DNA of 64,000 bases from contig MU119391.1 in assembly GCA_014904845.1 (NCBI GenBank), positions 45,077 through 109,076 of the forward strand, given 5' to 3'. Below, one piece after another: positions 22,809-37,559 of this stretch. Position 1 is the first letter of the stretch. Every line of letters starts with the position of its first letter. The position numbers were made by a program, and so were the translations under genes. The notes beneath the pieces are model-generated. The model was not told where the DNA came from and did no database searches. It was given only the letters and a program-made list of their open reading frames with translations. Source of the stretch: Acephala macrosclerotiorum (Eukaryota > Ascomycota > Leotiomycetes > Helotiales > Mollisiaceae).

Positions 22809-23066
22809 GTTCTGGGCTTCGGTAGATTGGACTGGAAGGAATTGGAGCTCAGTGTAATCCTATGTTAATGGTGCTGAGCATCCTTGTTATTTCATGATAT
22901 AGACGATCGACTCGTCGGGAAAATATATATTGTATTGTTTCACCAACTTTCCATCTATCGGCTTTTCACTTTCCCCCCGTTTCAACTCTTTAGTAAAGGT
23001 TGAGGCTGCGGGAGAGATTTCTCATCCACCCTCCTGGCAAATGCCATACTGGTGCGCTTCCGGCCC

Positions 23067-23706
23067 TCATCTCTCATTCTTTGGCTGAAAAGCATCAACC
23101 CTCTCCCAAACAACCTCCAACCCCATACTCTCCAACATCCTCTTCTGCCCCCCGCGCGCTCATCATAAACGTCGAAAGCGGCTCGGCCACAAACGGCGCA
23201 TTGTAATCCTGTAAATAACTCTTTCCCTCATCTGCCCATTTCCCTTCCCTAGCAAAGGTATCATCTCGCAACTGTCCTATTGCGAAAAGTCCCCCCGATT
23301 CAAGCGCATTGGCGAATTTGGATACCGCTGCATGGAAATCGGGATACGAGAGTTGAAGATGACAAAATATCATAAATACACCCGCAAACCTCAGGTTCAA
23401 AACTCAAAATATCAGACACCTCAAATTTTCTCTTAACTCGTGACCCTGCCAATTCAACCATTTTGGCGAGATATCAAATCCTATGACTTCGAGACCTGCT
23501 TTGGAAAGCATGTCTGCAACTGGGATGCCAGTTCCGCAGCCAATGTCTAGGACAGGGGAGTTGGATGGGAGGAGGGACATTGCGTAGGTGATGCCGGCCT
23601 TTATATATATATATTTTTTGAAGGTGTTGTTTTTGTATGCGAGTTCGTAGTCGAGGTTAAGGGCGTCGAACGTTCAGAGGCCGGCGAGGGAGTGTTGGGT
23701 TGACAT
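23067..23706 (-). pseudogene. Class I SAM-dependent methyltransferase, decayed
   Basis: Starting at ATG 23706, the frame reads MSTQHSLAGL then a TGA stop, continues FDALNLDYELAYKNNTFKK, and is broken by a (TA)n run at about 23603-23613. It resumes with SPVLDIGCGTGIPVADMLSK, whose DIGCGTG is the SAM-binding motif I, and AGLEVIGFDISP. A one-base loss in an A run (about 23458) shifts the frame before MVELAG. A further shift lies near 23394, then FCHLQLSYPDFHAAVSKFAN and SGGLFAIGQLRDD, and another shift lies in a G run near 23150. I count one stop and about four frameshifts. The order and spacing of the pieces match a small-molecule methyltransferase of roughly 210 aa. Several breaks are in homopolymers or a microsatellite, so assembly error should be excluded before calling it dead. 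Confidence 0.75.
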
Positions 23707-24731
23707 AGCGGGGTAGAGTGTTGTCTGGGTTGATGTCTGATGCTGGGAAGGGTACAGTATCTTGATCCTTTGAAGATTGGAAGAGAAACCAGTTGGCTGA
23801 GTTGGAGAAAACTTGGATGCTGAGGCGTACGAGTTATGATTTACAGTGGTTGATAAGAAGTTGAGATATCTTGGGAGGTTGCACTGGACGTGGGGGCGGC
23901 GCTACCCCTCTACTGCAAGCAAATGGGTTTGGTGGCTCGTGCAATGGTGTCTCCATCGCTATTATTCCAGCGTGTTACATCGCTATAGTTCTAGGGGCGA
24001 ATTACAAAATTTTAAGGCTCTTGCCGCGCAGCTCAGCCCTCATCCACAGGAGACACGAAAGAGGCTCTTTATTCTTTTTGATAATCTCGCCTTGGAGGAC
24101 TCGAAATTCGCAGCTTGTAAGTTCTAGAAACAAGCATTGCGGAAGGATCACAAAACCTCATTTTCAATACCAAATCTTGGACTGAGGGTGCACATTTGGC
24201 CTCTTGATATTCGAATATCGAATCAACAAAAGGCAAGAAAATGGCTACGAGTTTAAATTTTTTTTATTGGAAGAGGATGGGTACGAGCAGCTGTCAGTAT
24301 TGGAGGTCCCTATGGAGCTATCGTCATTGAAGTCATACGAGTTGTTGACCGTTTTGAGTATCAGTCTCACTCTTGCGATTTTGACGCTGGGGATACGAAA
24401 AAGTCTGTGTCAAAAACAGAGTCTCGCCCGGCTCGCCCAGAGATCATCAGCTCTCCTTCTTGGTGGATCACTGACCGAGAGAGGAAGTTGCGATGGTGAG
24501 GACTGCAGACTCACGTGAGGGTCCTAATCCTTTTGCGGACCTGAGACAGTGGGCGAATGCCGAACTGAAGAGGGCTTCTTCGTCTTCGACTGCACAAACC
24601 TTATATCAACTTCTGCCATCTCTAACCTTGATTCATAATCCATACTGGTGCCTCTAGTTCGCATTCTCAAGATCTTCCAAATCGGATGAACAACTCTCGT
24701 CTGCATTCTCATGTTCGTCCGTCTTGGCGTA
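23707..24731. other. Intergenic DNA approaching the AT block
   Basis: No gene is supported. Open frames of about 60-104 codons overlap on both strands without recognisable motifs. Base composition is normal until about 24880, where AT content rises sharply. Confidence 0.45.
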
Positions 24732-24866
24732 TCAATTTGAGTGATATATTCAATGGACTTGATAATCTGGTTGATTGATTAAGGTGGTAAGATCTAGCTA
24801 GGTGCGGGAACATTATATCCATTGCAGTGCTTACTTAGTACTAAAACCTCTCGAAAGTCTAACACG
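24732..24866 (+). repeat. Left copy of a 135-bp direct repeat flanking the AT block
   Basis: It is 129/135 identical, without gaps, to 50432-50566. The six differences are all transitions (positions 24764, 24805, 24806, 24809, 24863, 24865). No coding content. Confidence 0.92.
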
Positions 24867-26089
24867 CCCTCTGCTGAAAAGCACTATAAAGATATATCCA
24901 TTTCAATGTTCAAAGTAATATAAATAATCAATATCTTCACGTGATTATTGCACTAATCATTATTGTGATCTATCGTCTTTTATTTCTTATTAATTGTAAC
25001 GTCGAATCGTTGTAAAAAACTTTATTAAACTTTATAACGCTAATTTTAATTGCTTTGTAAAAAAGCTTATAAAAAACTAAAATTTTTTTTTTTTTTTTTT
25101 TTATAAAAATTCGATTTTAAATAAAATATTTTTAATTTTTATTTTACAATTAAAAAATATTTTAAATTTATTTAAAAAAAATTTCATTTTATTTCAATTT
25201 ATTTTATTATTATTATTATTTTAATTTTTGAAATTTATAAATAATATTATAATTTTTTTATATTAAATTAATTTTTATTTAAATTTATTATAATTTTATA
25301 AATCGTAAATCGATTATAAAATAATTATTTCGTAAAAATATTTACAATTTAATCGTTCTCTAAAATTAATTCTAAAATCAATTTATTTCTAATAATTATA
25401 TCATTTTTTATATAAAAATATCGAATTTTAATATATTTAAATTTGTTTAAAAATTTTATATTCGTATTAAAATCGATTTCAAAAAAATTATTATAATATA
25501 AAAATTTTTTTTTTTTAAAAAGTTTTTTAATAAATTTTAATTATAAAATCTTTAATTAAATTATTTTTTTTATAGTTTTATTTGTTATTATAATTTTTAT
25601 TTTTATTAAACTTTATATTATATTTTATTATTTTTATATTATTTATAAAATTGTTTTATTTTTTAATATTATTATTTATTTTAAAAACAATTTACGATTA
25701 TTTTCGATTTTTTACGTAAAATTAAAAAATATATTATAATTTTTAATCGACGTTTTTTTTATAAATAATTTTTATTATTTTCGTTTTATTAAAATATTAA
25801 AAAAATTATTTTATAAAATATAAATATTCGAAATATATATTAAATATAAATTTAATAAATTGATTAATATAATAATTAATATTTAATTTAATATAATTAA
25901 TTAAATAAATCGTAATATTAATAATTTATTTATAAAAATAAAAATTGTTTTTATTTAATTTTTTTTTTTTATAAAATTATATTTTATAAAAATAATAAAT
26001 TCGTTTAATTCGAGTATTTGAAATCGAATTATAATAATAATTTATTTATATTTTTTAATAAATTATAAAAATTGTCGAAATATATATAC

Positions 26090-26276
26090 ATGTTTATTAT
26101 ATGTTTTAATTAAAAAAAAATTAATATAAAACTTGAAAATATATTAATATTTTCAATTTTCAATTTAATTTTTTAAACAATTAATAATTTTTATATTTAA
26201 TATATAAAAATTACGTTTATTAAACGTAATATATTAATATACTCGAGTATTTTAATATTATTAATATTAATCAATA
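26090..26276 (+). repeat. Putative 5' LTR of element A
   Basis: It is closely similar to 39524-39700, in the same orientation. Exact ends are uncertain because of mutation; it may begin at TGTTTATTATATG. Confidence 0.65.
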
Positions 26277-27899
26277 TTTAATTTTATTAATTAAATATAA
26301 AATAATAAAATTTAAACTAAAAAAAGTTTTTACGTAAAAAAAAATATATTTTTTCGAAATTTAAAAATATATATTTAATTTTTTCTCGATATTTAAAAAA
26401 TCTTATAAAAAAGTATTAAAAGAATTCTATATAAAAAAATGTAATTTTTTCGATATTTAAAAATTTTACGTTTTATATTTTTCTCGATATTTAAAAGATT
26501 TTACATATAATATTAAAAATTTAAAAAAATAATTATTGAAATTTTAATTACGTTTTTTTTAATTTGCGTTTATTACGTATAATAAAAAAATCGATTACGA
26601 AAATTTTGTTTTTTTTAAATCGATAATTAAAACGATAAAAAGCGTTATACGTTATATTTTCTTTTAAAAACAATAAATTTTTACGTTATTTAAAACGTAT
26701 TTAAATTACGATTAATTTAAATTTTTATTTATATTAAAACAAATAAATTTATCGAATATAAATTAATATTTTAAAATAATCAAAATTAATATTTAAAACA
26801 AAAATAAAATTTTTTTGAAAAACGATTTATTTTTTTTGAATATATTTTTATTATTTAATATTAAATACAATAAATTACAAACAATTATAACAATTTTTTT
26901 ATTATTAAATAAAATTAAATTAAATAAATATATAGAAAAAAAAAATTTATTTTATTATAATAAAAACGAATACGAAAAACAAATTAATTTTCAACGATTA
27001 AATTTAAATAAATTTATCGTTAATAAATTTATTTTATATAAATTTTATATATTTAAAAAATTACTTTAAAAATAATAGTATTTATATTTCATATAAAAAA
27101 TCAATTTAATAAATTGAAATTTTTATTTAAAAACAATAATAATATATAATTTAATTAAATATAAAAATATAATAATAATTAAAAAAAAAATACAATTTTT
27201 AATTTAATTTAAATAATTAATCTCGATTAAATTTAATTATTTTAAATAGATTTTATAAATTAAAATTTAAATAAAAAATATTTATTATTCGACAATTAAA
27301 TTCACAAAAATTTTAAAAAATATTAATTTAAAAAAATGAAAAAATAATTTTTAAAACTTTAAATACAAATTAAAAATTATAATAAAAAGTATTTCGAAAT
27401 AAAAATAAAATATACGTATTCTCGAAATCGTTATTTTAAAAACTAGAAAATATCGTCGAAAATTTTATTAAAATAAAAAACAAATACAATATTATGATTT
27501 ATTATAAAATAAATCGATTTAAAATAATAATATTTGAAAAAAAATTATTTATTCGAGAAAAAATAATAAAAACCAATATTATAAATAAACTCTCGAATAA
27601 ATACAATATTATTTGTAATAAAAATAAGAAAATTTATTAAAATCAAATTTATTACAATAATAAATTTTTCAATTTTTTAATATACAATAAAACGATTATA
27701 AATTTCGAAAGATTAATTATTTGTAATAAAAAATTTACAATAAATATTAATCGTACGATATAAAAAAAAAAATTTAAAATTTCAAATAAAAATAAAAAAA
27801 CGAAATTTAAAAAATCAAATAATTAAAAAATTTAATAATTTAAAATTTTTTTATTTTAATAATAACAATAAATATAAAAAAACAATTTACGATTTTTTT

Positions 27900-30800
27900 A
27901 ATAAAAAATTGAAATTATTTTGAATTTATTATAATAATATAAATATTATATTAAATATATACGAAAAAACGATTTTAATTATATTAAAAAAATAAATACG
28001 AAATTTTTATTTGAATAATATTTTCTATTATAATTTTTCGTTTAAAAAAATTATTAAATATATAAAAATTAAATTCGAGATTTTATATATTTTAATAATA
28101 TATTAAAAAAAATAAAAAAAGATTATTTTACGAAATATTATTAAAAAGAATTCTATAAAAAAATTAATTAAAAACTTCGAATTATTATTTAATAAACTAT
28201 AATAAATTCGAAGAAAATAAATAAAAAAAAATCTTAAAAACGATAATATAAAAAATTGTATTTTACGAATTTATAACGATATTAAAAAATATTATATGTA
28301 TTTTATAAATTTTAAAAACATATTAAAAAACGTTTAATATTAATTGAAATACGTTATTTAATCAATAGAAAAAAAACGAAATATAAAACAATTAAATTTT
28401 AATATTTATTTTATTGATTGTAAATATAATAAATACGAAATAAATAAAAATTACAATAATAAATGCAATTAAAACAAATATAATTACGATTACAAAAATT
28501 AAAAATACGATAAATATAATCGAAATAATTATTTAAAAGAAAAAAAATACTATATTTGTAAAAAAAATAAATTATTAATCTATAAAATATTTTCTAGAAA
28601 AAAAATAACAAATATACGAAAAATTCAAAAACGAAATTTATTTTTATTATAAAAAACACGTTTTTATAACAAATTATTAAACTTTTTTAATTTACGAAAA
28701 AAAAAATAAAAAAACTCGAAAACGAGAATAAAATAAATATTTTTAATGTATTTATTTTAAATATAAAAAAATTTAATTTTAAAAAGTAAAACGAAAACAA
28801 TAAAAAATTCGTAAAAATCAATTTTTTTATTATAAAATATATTAATATCGAAAAATTAATCGTAAAATTAAATAATTAAAAAATATAATATTTATTAATT
28901 AAAAACGATATATTTTATTCAATTGAAAAAAATTTAAATTAAATTTTTTTTTTCAATTTATAAATAAATATACTATAAAAATTTTTTAAAATTTTTTATT
29001 AAATACAAATATAATCGTTATATTAATTACAAAATACGATTAATTTATAATTTTATAAAAAATCGATTTACGAATTAAATTTAATATTTCAAATCGAGAA
29101 AAAAAAATTTAATTCGAAATAAATAATATAAAAATCGAAAATACGATTAAAATCTATATTTTTATAAGAAATATTATTTTTTATATTGTATTTTATAATA
29201 TATTATTTTTATTATTTTTAAAAAATATAAATAAATTTAAAATTTAATTTAATAACGTAAAAAATCGTATAAAAAAATATAATAATAATATAATTATATC
29301 GATTGTACGTAAATAAAAACATTTATAGATTTTATTAATAAAATTAAAAAAAGTTTTTATTTAATATTATTTGATAAATATAAATTTATAATACGTATAT
29401 AAAAAATTTAAATATTTATCGATATAATAATTCGTAAATATTTTTAATAAAATTAAATATAAAAATTTTATATTTTAATAATTGAAATAAATTAATAAAT
29501 TTTATTATTATTATTAAATAAACGCGAAATTATTAAAACGATTTAAATTTTTTTTAATAAACGATTATAAATTTAATTATTTTATAATCGTTAATATTAT
29601 ATATTTAAACGATAATACGATTTTACAATTTATAGATTTTATTATAAAATTTTAAAATGTACGATTTATTATAAAAATATTTATACGGTTTATATAAAAC
29701 GTTATTAAAAAGTATTAAATTAATACGTATTTAAAATCGTTAAAATTTTTAATTTATAACGTTAAAAAAAATTTTACGTTTATGAAATTTAAATAACAAA
29801 TAAAAATCGTAATAATATTATATTTTATTATAACGAGTTTATATGATTATATTGAAAAAAATAATAAAATATATTACGAAAAAACAAATATTATAAATAA
29901 TAATAAAAGTTTATAACAATTTAATAAAATTAAACGAATTTATATTAATTTTATTAATATTTGAAATATATTTTAAAATTTTCAATATAAATATTTTTAT
30001 ATTAATAATAGTAAAAAAAGCAAACGCGATTCGTAAAATAATAAACGAATTTCATTATATATAAATTAAACGATAAATTAATAATACGTTAATAATAAAA
30101 AACGATTTTAATATTTTAGTAATTTTAAATTTATTAATCAATTTCGAAGTTTGAATTTTTAGAAAATACAAAGAATAAAAAAAATTATATAAATTATTAG
30201 TAATTACAAACGAAAAATATATTATATAATTATTTTATAAATCGATAAATTTTAAATTAATTATAATTAAATTTTATTTTTAAAAATCGTAAATTAAAAA
30301 ATTGATAAAAAAACAATTTATAAAAATTATATAAAAAAACGAAAAATTGAAAACGATAAATACAATATAAAAAAATAAAAATTAAAAAAATAATAATAGT
30401 AATTATTTAATTTTAATTGAAAATTAATTTAAACGTTATAAACAATTAAAAAATACGAAAAATAAATTTAAATTTACGATTTATTTCGAATAAAAATATT
30501 TTGATTTTACGAATATCGATAATAATAACGACGATTTTACAAATAATAAAGATTTTAATTAATATTATATAAAAAAAAAAATTACAATCGATATAATTTA
30601 TATAACGAGTAAAAAAAAACGAATATAAAACTCGCAATTAAATTACGAAAAAAAAAAAAATTTATTATTATATTTAGAAATTTTTTCGAAATTTTATAAT
30701 AAAAAAAAAAAAAAAAATACTTATAAAAAACGTTTTTAAATTTATATAATACAATTTAATTACATATAAAAATATTTCGATTTTCAAATTTAAATTAATA

Positions 30801-31200
30801 TACGAAGTTAAAAATAAAACAATAAACGAATTATACGAGAAAATGAAAATTGTAATTTAAGTTTTTAATAACGAATTAAAAAAATTTATTTTTATAAAAA
30901 TTTTTATTATTTAATAAATAAATCAAAGAATAATTTTAATTTAAAATTACAACTTTGTAATATAATTATAAAACGTTATATAAATATATATATAATTGTA
31001 AATTTTAATTTAATAAATAATTTTTATTAATTTATTAAAAAAAATAATATATTTTTATTTTAAAAAAATAATTATAATTATAAAAAAATTATTATATAAA
31101 CTCGTAAAAACGAGTATTTATTAATTCGCTATATATTATAAATATTATATTTTTAATATATAATTTTTATTTTTTAATTGAAAAAAATAAAAAAATATTC
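27900..31200 (+). pseudogene. Degenerate copia gag-pol, 5' part (element A)
   Basis: No continuous frame survives. Readable fragments are a CxxC-type knuckle relic near 28545, the segment FRKYKE*KKLYKLLVITNEKY near 30150-30230 (the linker between integrase and RT in fungal copia polyproteins), and LYKLVKTSIY*FAIYYKYY near 31096. Stops stand where Trp or Gln codons would be expected, the hallmark of G-to-A and C-to-T change. Confidence 0.6.
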
Positions 31201-31204
31201 GAAA

Positions 31205-31439
31205 TCGTTAATATATAAATAAATTATAAATACAATATTAGTTTAATAATTACGTGCGATATTAAACCAGATCGAGACTAATATCGTTTGCACTAAAATT
31301 GAAATTATATTTTTCAATTTTTGTACGTTTATTAGATTTAGAATTTATAATCAATTAATAAATTATTCAATTTATTTATTTATTTCGTTTTTGATTTATT
31401 ATTAATAATAAATATTTTTAATAATACTAATATTAATCA
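31205..31439 (+). repeat. 5' LTR of element B
   Basis: It matches 37314-37550 over nearly its full length; differences are almost all transitions plus small indels near the 5' edge, where the boundary is approximate. Confidence 0.78.
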
Positions 31440-34400
31440 ATAATTGTTCAATTAATTACAAAATAATTAAATTTTTATTTAAAAGAAATTAATTTACAAA
31501 AAAAAAAAAATTCTTTAAATAGTTTACTCTTTGTAAAAAAGTATTTAAAATAATTAATATACTTTTGAAAAAATAAAAATTTATAAAAATTCTTTTGTAA
31601 AAATACGTCGAAAATATTAAAATTATTAAAAACTTAAAAAAAATAATACGAAAACGATTTCAAATTTATATTTATTTTTTAAATTTGCGTTTATTACGTA
31701 AAATAATAACGTTTACGAAAAACGAATAAAAAAACGTAAAAACGATTTTAAATTTGTATTAATTTATTCGAATTTATATTAAAAACGAATTTTCAAATTT
31801 TTTTTTATATTTTTATTTATTATTTGATCAAAAATATATAAATATTAATAATAATATTTATTTGAATTCGAATTAAAACTTTTAACTTTTTTATTATTTA
31901 TTATACAATTATTTTTTAAAATAGTAAATTTGTTTAAAATTAAATTTTCTTACGATAAAAACAAATAAAAAAAAAATTTCGATTTTACGAATAATAAAAA
32001 TTTTAACGAAATAATATTAAATAAATATATTTTTTATTATTTTAAAATATATAAAAAGAAAAAATATTTTAATTGCAATTTATAAAAATATTTTTAAAAG
32101 AACTTTGAAAATTGCTTATAAGAAATTTTATATTTAATATATAAAAATTTTATATATCGTTTACGAGATTTTTTACGTATTTACGAAATTTAAATATTGA
32201 AAAATAAAAAATTTATTATTAATAATTTGAAAAAAGTTTTTCAATAAAAAAAGTTTTATAAATAGATATAAATAAAAATCGTTGACTAATTAAAAAATAA
32301 AATTTTTTTCTTTCGATAAAATCTATCAATTTAATTAATAAATCAAAATATTTTAATATTAATATTTAATAATTAAAATATAATTACTTTTACGATTTCA
32401 ATTATTAATACGAATTTTTTTATTACGAATACGATTATTTTTATAAATATTTTTTATATTTTTTTTATTATAATTTTTTTTACAAATACGAATTTATTTA
32501 ATATAATACAAAATATTCAATATATTTACTAGCAATCTTTTCAATAGTAATCGAATCAATATAACAATTTATAGAATATTTCTATTAAATTACTTATAAA
32601 TTTAATAAAAATTTATATCGATAATAAAAAATATAATAAAAAATTATACGATATTTTTAATTGCAAATTATCGATTTTTTATAATTATTATAATAAAATC
32701 GAATTATTTCAAAATTAATACGATAAAATATTTTTTATTAATTTTATAAAACGTATAAATACGTTTTATTTCGATAGATTTCTAAAAAAAATTTTCGATT
32801 TTATTATATTAATAATAATAATAAAAATTTATTTCGAGATTAAAAAAAATCGTTAATTATATATATTTTTATAGAGAGAAATAATTTTAGTAAAAATTAT
32901 TACGATTAATTTAATAAAAATTAAATTGAAATATTTATAAATATTTTTCGATTAATTTTAAAAAATTTAATTAAATTTATTATTAAAATATTAAACGAAA
33001 TATAATTTGCGAAATTAAATTATTAGTATTTATCGAAGTATTAAAAAGTACAATTTTATTTTCTATAAATTTATTAGTACTTTTAAAAGCGTTTACATTC
33101 AATTGCGATTAATAGTAAGTATTGCGACGCGATCACGTGAAATACAATAGTATAGTTTAGATTTTATTTTTTAAGATTAAAAAAAAAATTAATTCGATTA
33201 AAATTAAATTGATTGTATTTATAAAAAACGAGACAAAAAACGCGATCGAATATAAAATCGAGAATATTAAAATCGAGAAAATTTTCGAAATAAATATCGT
33301 AGAAATTATAGATTTTAAAGAGAATTATATTAGAAGAAATATTATATTTATAGTAAATCGAAATATTGATTAATAAAATATACGATAAAAAAATAATAAT
33401 AAGTATATACAAAGTTTCAATAGTAAATTCAATATATAGTAAATCGAAATATTATAATAATTTATTATTAGAATTTTTTTACTAAAATCAAAAGAATAAA
33501 AAATCTATCGAAAAATAATCAAATAATAAAAATTGATCAATTACTAATAAATATAAAAATAAAAAACAAAAATAAAAATTATTTTATTAAATTTAAAAAA
33601 ATCAATAATACGCAAATAATAATTATTTTAAATAATTAATTTACTCGTTATATTATTACAAAGAAAAATATATTTAATATTTTATTATTACAATTTAAAT
33701 TATTTGAATTAAATTAATATTTATTTTTTATTTTCGAAGATTAATATTTTTTAAAAATTTTTCAAAGAATTATATCGAATAATAAAATTATTAAAATATC
33801 AATTATTAATTAATCGCAATTTATAATACTATGAAAATTTAATATTAACGTTTAATTGAATATATTTACAATTGAAATTTATAAGATTCGCTTTAATAAA
33901 AATATTATTTTATTATAAAAAGTTATTCGAATTAATATTTTATTAAATATTATTATTTTTTATATTATTTTTACAAATATATTTTTTTTATTCTATATTC
34001 AAAATATAAATACTATAAATATAAAATTCGACAATTTAAAAAATATTTTAATTTAAAGAAATAAAATTGTTTTTATTGTAAAAAAATAAAATTATTTATA
34101 AATATTATTATATTAATCAAAAAAAAATTTAATTTGAAATTATTTTATCGATATAAAATTATATTAATTGTATAAACGTTTTAATTATTTATTAATACAA
34201 CGTTTTATAAGAGTTTTTCACGAATTAATTATAATATAAATATTAAATATATTTAGTATTTTATTAAATATTATTACTATTGTTAAATGTATAAACAATT
34301 ATTTGAAAAATTTAAATTTATTTTATAAAATAATTATAAGTTCAATTACTCGATTATTGTCGACGTTTTATATTTAAATAGAAAATTAATTTTACAAATA

Positions 34401-35849
34401 ATAAACTCGTTTATAATTTTTTAAATTACTAAATTTATAAAAAATATATTTGCGAAAATAATATAAAATATATTATATATATATTAAATTGATATATATT
34501 AAAAATTATTGAATTATATTATTTACGATATTAAAATTTTTTTTTCGTTTATAGAATTTCGATACAACGTTAAAATAATAACGATTGAAATTAAAGAAAT
34601 ATTTATTAAAACTTATAATAATATAAAAAAAATAAAAAAATATTACATTTTAATACGTTGAATTTACGAGATTATTTACGACGAATTAATCGAAAAATAA
34701 ATCAATAAAAATATAATTTTATAAATAATAATTAAAATTATTAATAATTCAATAAAATTCAATAATATTATATTTATATTACTAGTTTTTGAAATATATT
34801 TTAAAATGCTTAATAATAACGCGTTATTATTATTAGTTATTAAAAGAATTAAAACAATTCGAGTAATTATTAAAGAAATACGTCGTTTATATATTTAACG
34901 TTAAATTAACAACGCGTTTTCAATAAGAAATAATTCAAATACGAAGTTTATATTAGATTTGTCAATTTTATTTAAAGTACGTATTTAACGTAAAAAAAAA
35001 TAAATAGAAAAAACTATACAAATTATTAGTAATTGATAAAAAAATATATATAATCGATATATTTTACAAATTGATTAATTTTCGTTTAACGATTATTAAA
35101 TTTTATTATATAGAAAAAGAAATATTAAAAGTTTATAATCGAGTTAATAATCAAAAAAATAATTAAAAAAATTAAAATTTTTTTTTGTTTTTTTAATCAA
35201 ATGAAATAAACGAAAAACTAATTAAAAAACGTAATTGAAAACGTTTAAAAAAATTACGAAATAAAAACGTATACAATAAAAAATTTAAATAAAATAAATA
35301 TTATAATTTATTAAAAACGATAAAAAAAATTACAAAAATTTCAATAATTAATTTTTTATTATTATTGTCGAAAAAATTAAAATTTTTATAGTTTTTATAA
35401 TAAAAAAAAAAACGATATAAAATTATTATTAAAACTACGAAAAAAAAATATAATTACAATTTTTAAACAATTATTTAAAACGTTTTAAAAAAAGAAAATC
35501 GATAATTTGATTATAAATTTTTTTTTTAATTTCGTTTAATACGATTTTAATAAGTATATTAAAATTCGAATTTTTAATTCGAAATTAATTAATAAGATCA
35601 AAAGTAAAATTATCGATATTTTTTATAAGAAATCGAAATTAATAATTCAAAAATACAACGACGAAAAAAAAAAAAAACTTTTATACAATTTTTAATAATA
35701 TAAAAAATTAATCAACGATTAATTATCGTTTTAATACTTTTTTTAATTCAATTTTTAAACAAAAAAATTAAAATATAATTTCGTAATATTATTCAAATTT
35801 ATATTCAATTTACAATAAATTTTCAACGATTTATATTAATATATTTATC

Positions 35850-36990
35850 AAAAAAAATCTATTATTTATATTTACTAAATACGATTATAATTATTTTGAA
35901 ATCTTTATATAGAATTACAATAACAAAAATATATTAATAAATTACGTATTACAAGTATTATAAAAAAAAACTATTTATAATTATATCGATATACGATTTT
36001 TACTTTTTAATTACAATTATTAAAAATTTTTTCGATATTATTAAAATGTAAATCGACGATATGTTTATATTAACAAAAGAAAAAATTTTTATTTTCGAGA
36101 AAAACGAATTTAATAAAATTAAATTTTTAATCAAATTTAAAAAAGTTTTAATATTAAAAATATTATTGATTTTCAATAAATACGTTTTAATTTAATTTGA
36201 AAATACAATTTAATTATAATAAAAAAATTAAATTAATAAATATTAAATTATTTAATTTTTAAATTAAATATTGAAAATAACGAATTAAAAAAACTTATAT
36301 TACTATAATCTATCAATTTAAAACAATTTTCAATTTGTTTATTATTATTTAATATTAAAATTCAACGAAGAAAAAAATTATTATATTAAATAAAAAATTA
36401 AAATAACAAATTAAAAACTTAAATCGAAACTTTAAATATATTGTTTTCAATTTGTCTATAATAAAAATTTTCGTTTTTATCGATAATTCATTTGTAAACA
36501 ATAAAAATTTTAATTTTTAAATTAAATATAAAATTATTTTAACAAATAAATATTAATTAAACGATAAAAAATTCGAAATCAAAAAAAATTTCATTTATTA
36601 TAGTTCTATTAAAAGCAAACGCGTTACTAGAAACGTTCTAATTTTTAAAATATATAATACAATAAAAAAAATCGATATAATAATTACAATAGAATTTATT
36701 ATTAATATAATTATTTAATAATTCGATTTTTTTAAAATCTCGATAATCGTTTATATAAATTTATATTCGTTATACGAGTATTTAATCAAATTAAAAACGA
36801 TCAAAAAAAAACGTTTTATAATCAATATTATAATTTTTCGTTAATCGTATAAACGTAAAAAACTATAAAAAATTCAATAAATCAATAATTAAAATAATTC
36901 AATAAATATTATAATAAAATCAATATTTAATAAAACTTTGAAAAAGTTTTTAAATATAAATTACTTTAAAATTCGAATAAAAAAATAGAT
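35850..36990 (+). pseudogene. Degenerate copia RT-RNase H (element B)
   Basis: Fragments in the expected order: SLYRITITKIY**ITYYKYY, then IDDMFILTKEKIFIFEKNE (the YxDD-type active-site region of RT), then IFVFIDNSF, SSIKSKRVTRNVL and LYSLYEYLIKLK of RNase H. Frames shift between them and stops replace Trp/Gln positions. This is the best preserved of the three copies. Confidence 0.8.
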
Positions 36991-37313
36991 TAAAAAAAAA
37001 AATAATAATAAAAACAATACAAAAAACCAAAAAAAATATTTACAAAAAAAAAATAAAAAATTTTTTTTTTTTCTATTGTATTTCGAATCTTATAATTATT
37101 TGATTTATAAGATTAAAAAAAAAAAAATTATTTCAATTTCAACGTTTATAATTCTCGACGAATTTCAAGAATAATACTAGTCTATTAACGTTATTTCTAA
37201 AGTTTAATCATATGATTTTTATATTAAAATATTAATAAATTTTACGTATTAACGAATTACGATAAAAAAAAAAAATAATAACATTTTTTAAATAATTAAA
37301 TTGAATTAATTCT

Positions 37314-37550
37314 TGTTACAAAAAAAGAATTATTAATATAAATACAATATTAGTTTAGTAATTACGTGCAATATTAAACCAAATCGAGACTAGCGTCGTT
37401 TGTACTAGAATTGAAATTATATTTTTTAATTTTTGTACGTTTATTAGATTTAGAACTTATAATCAATCAACGAATTATTCAATCTATTTATTTACTTCGT
37501 TTTTAGTTTATTACTAGTAATAAATATTTTTAATAATATTAATATAAACA
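37314..37550 (+). repeat. 3' LTR of element B
   Basis: Begins TGTTACA and ends ATAAACA; the partner of the 5' LTR at about 31205-31439. Element A coding relics resume directly after it. Confidence 0.8.
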
Positions 37551-37559
37551 ATATATTAA

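Larger units (their letters stand above)
31205..37550 (+). mobile_element. Copia element B, nested in element A
   Basis: LTRs of about 235 bp at 31205-31439 and 37314-37550 are clearly alike, sharing for example TACAATATTAGTTTA, ATCGAGACTA and TTTTTGTACGTTTATTAGAT. The 3' copy starts TGTTACA and ends ACA. The interior is about 5.9 kb, + strand, with RT and RNase H close to the 3' LTR as in Ty1/copia. Relics include SLYRITITKIY**ITYYKYY (about 35914), IDDMFILTKEK (36052) and SSIKSKRVTRNVL (36602). It lies between the two halves of the element A reverse transcriptase. No coding capacity remains. Confidence 0.82.

Noticed and set aside
26815..27069. 84-codon frame in the AT block as a gene
   Set aside because: Composed almost only of Asn, Lys, Ile, Leu, Phe and Tyr; it is a stop-free remnant of element A, not a gene. 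The same holds for 30446-30637 and 33164-33412.
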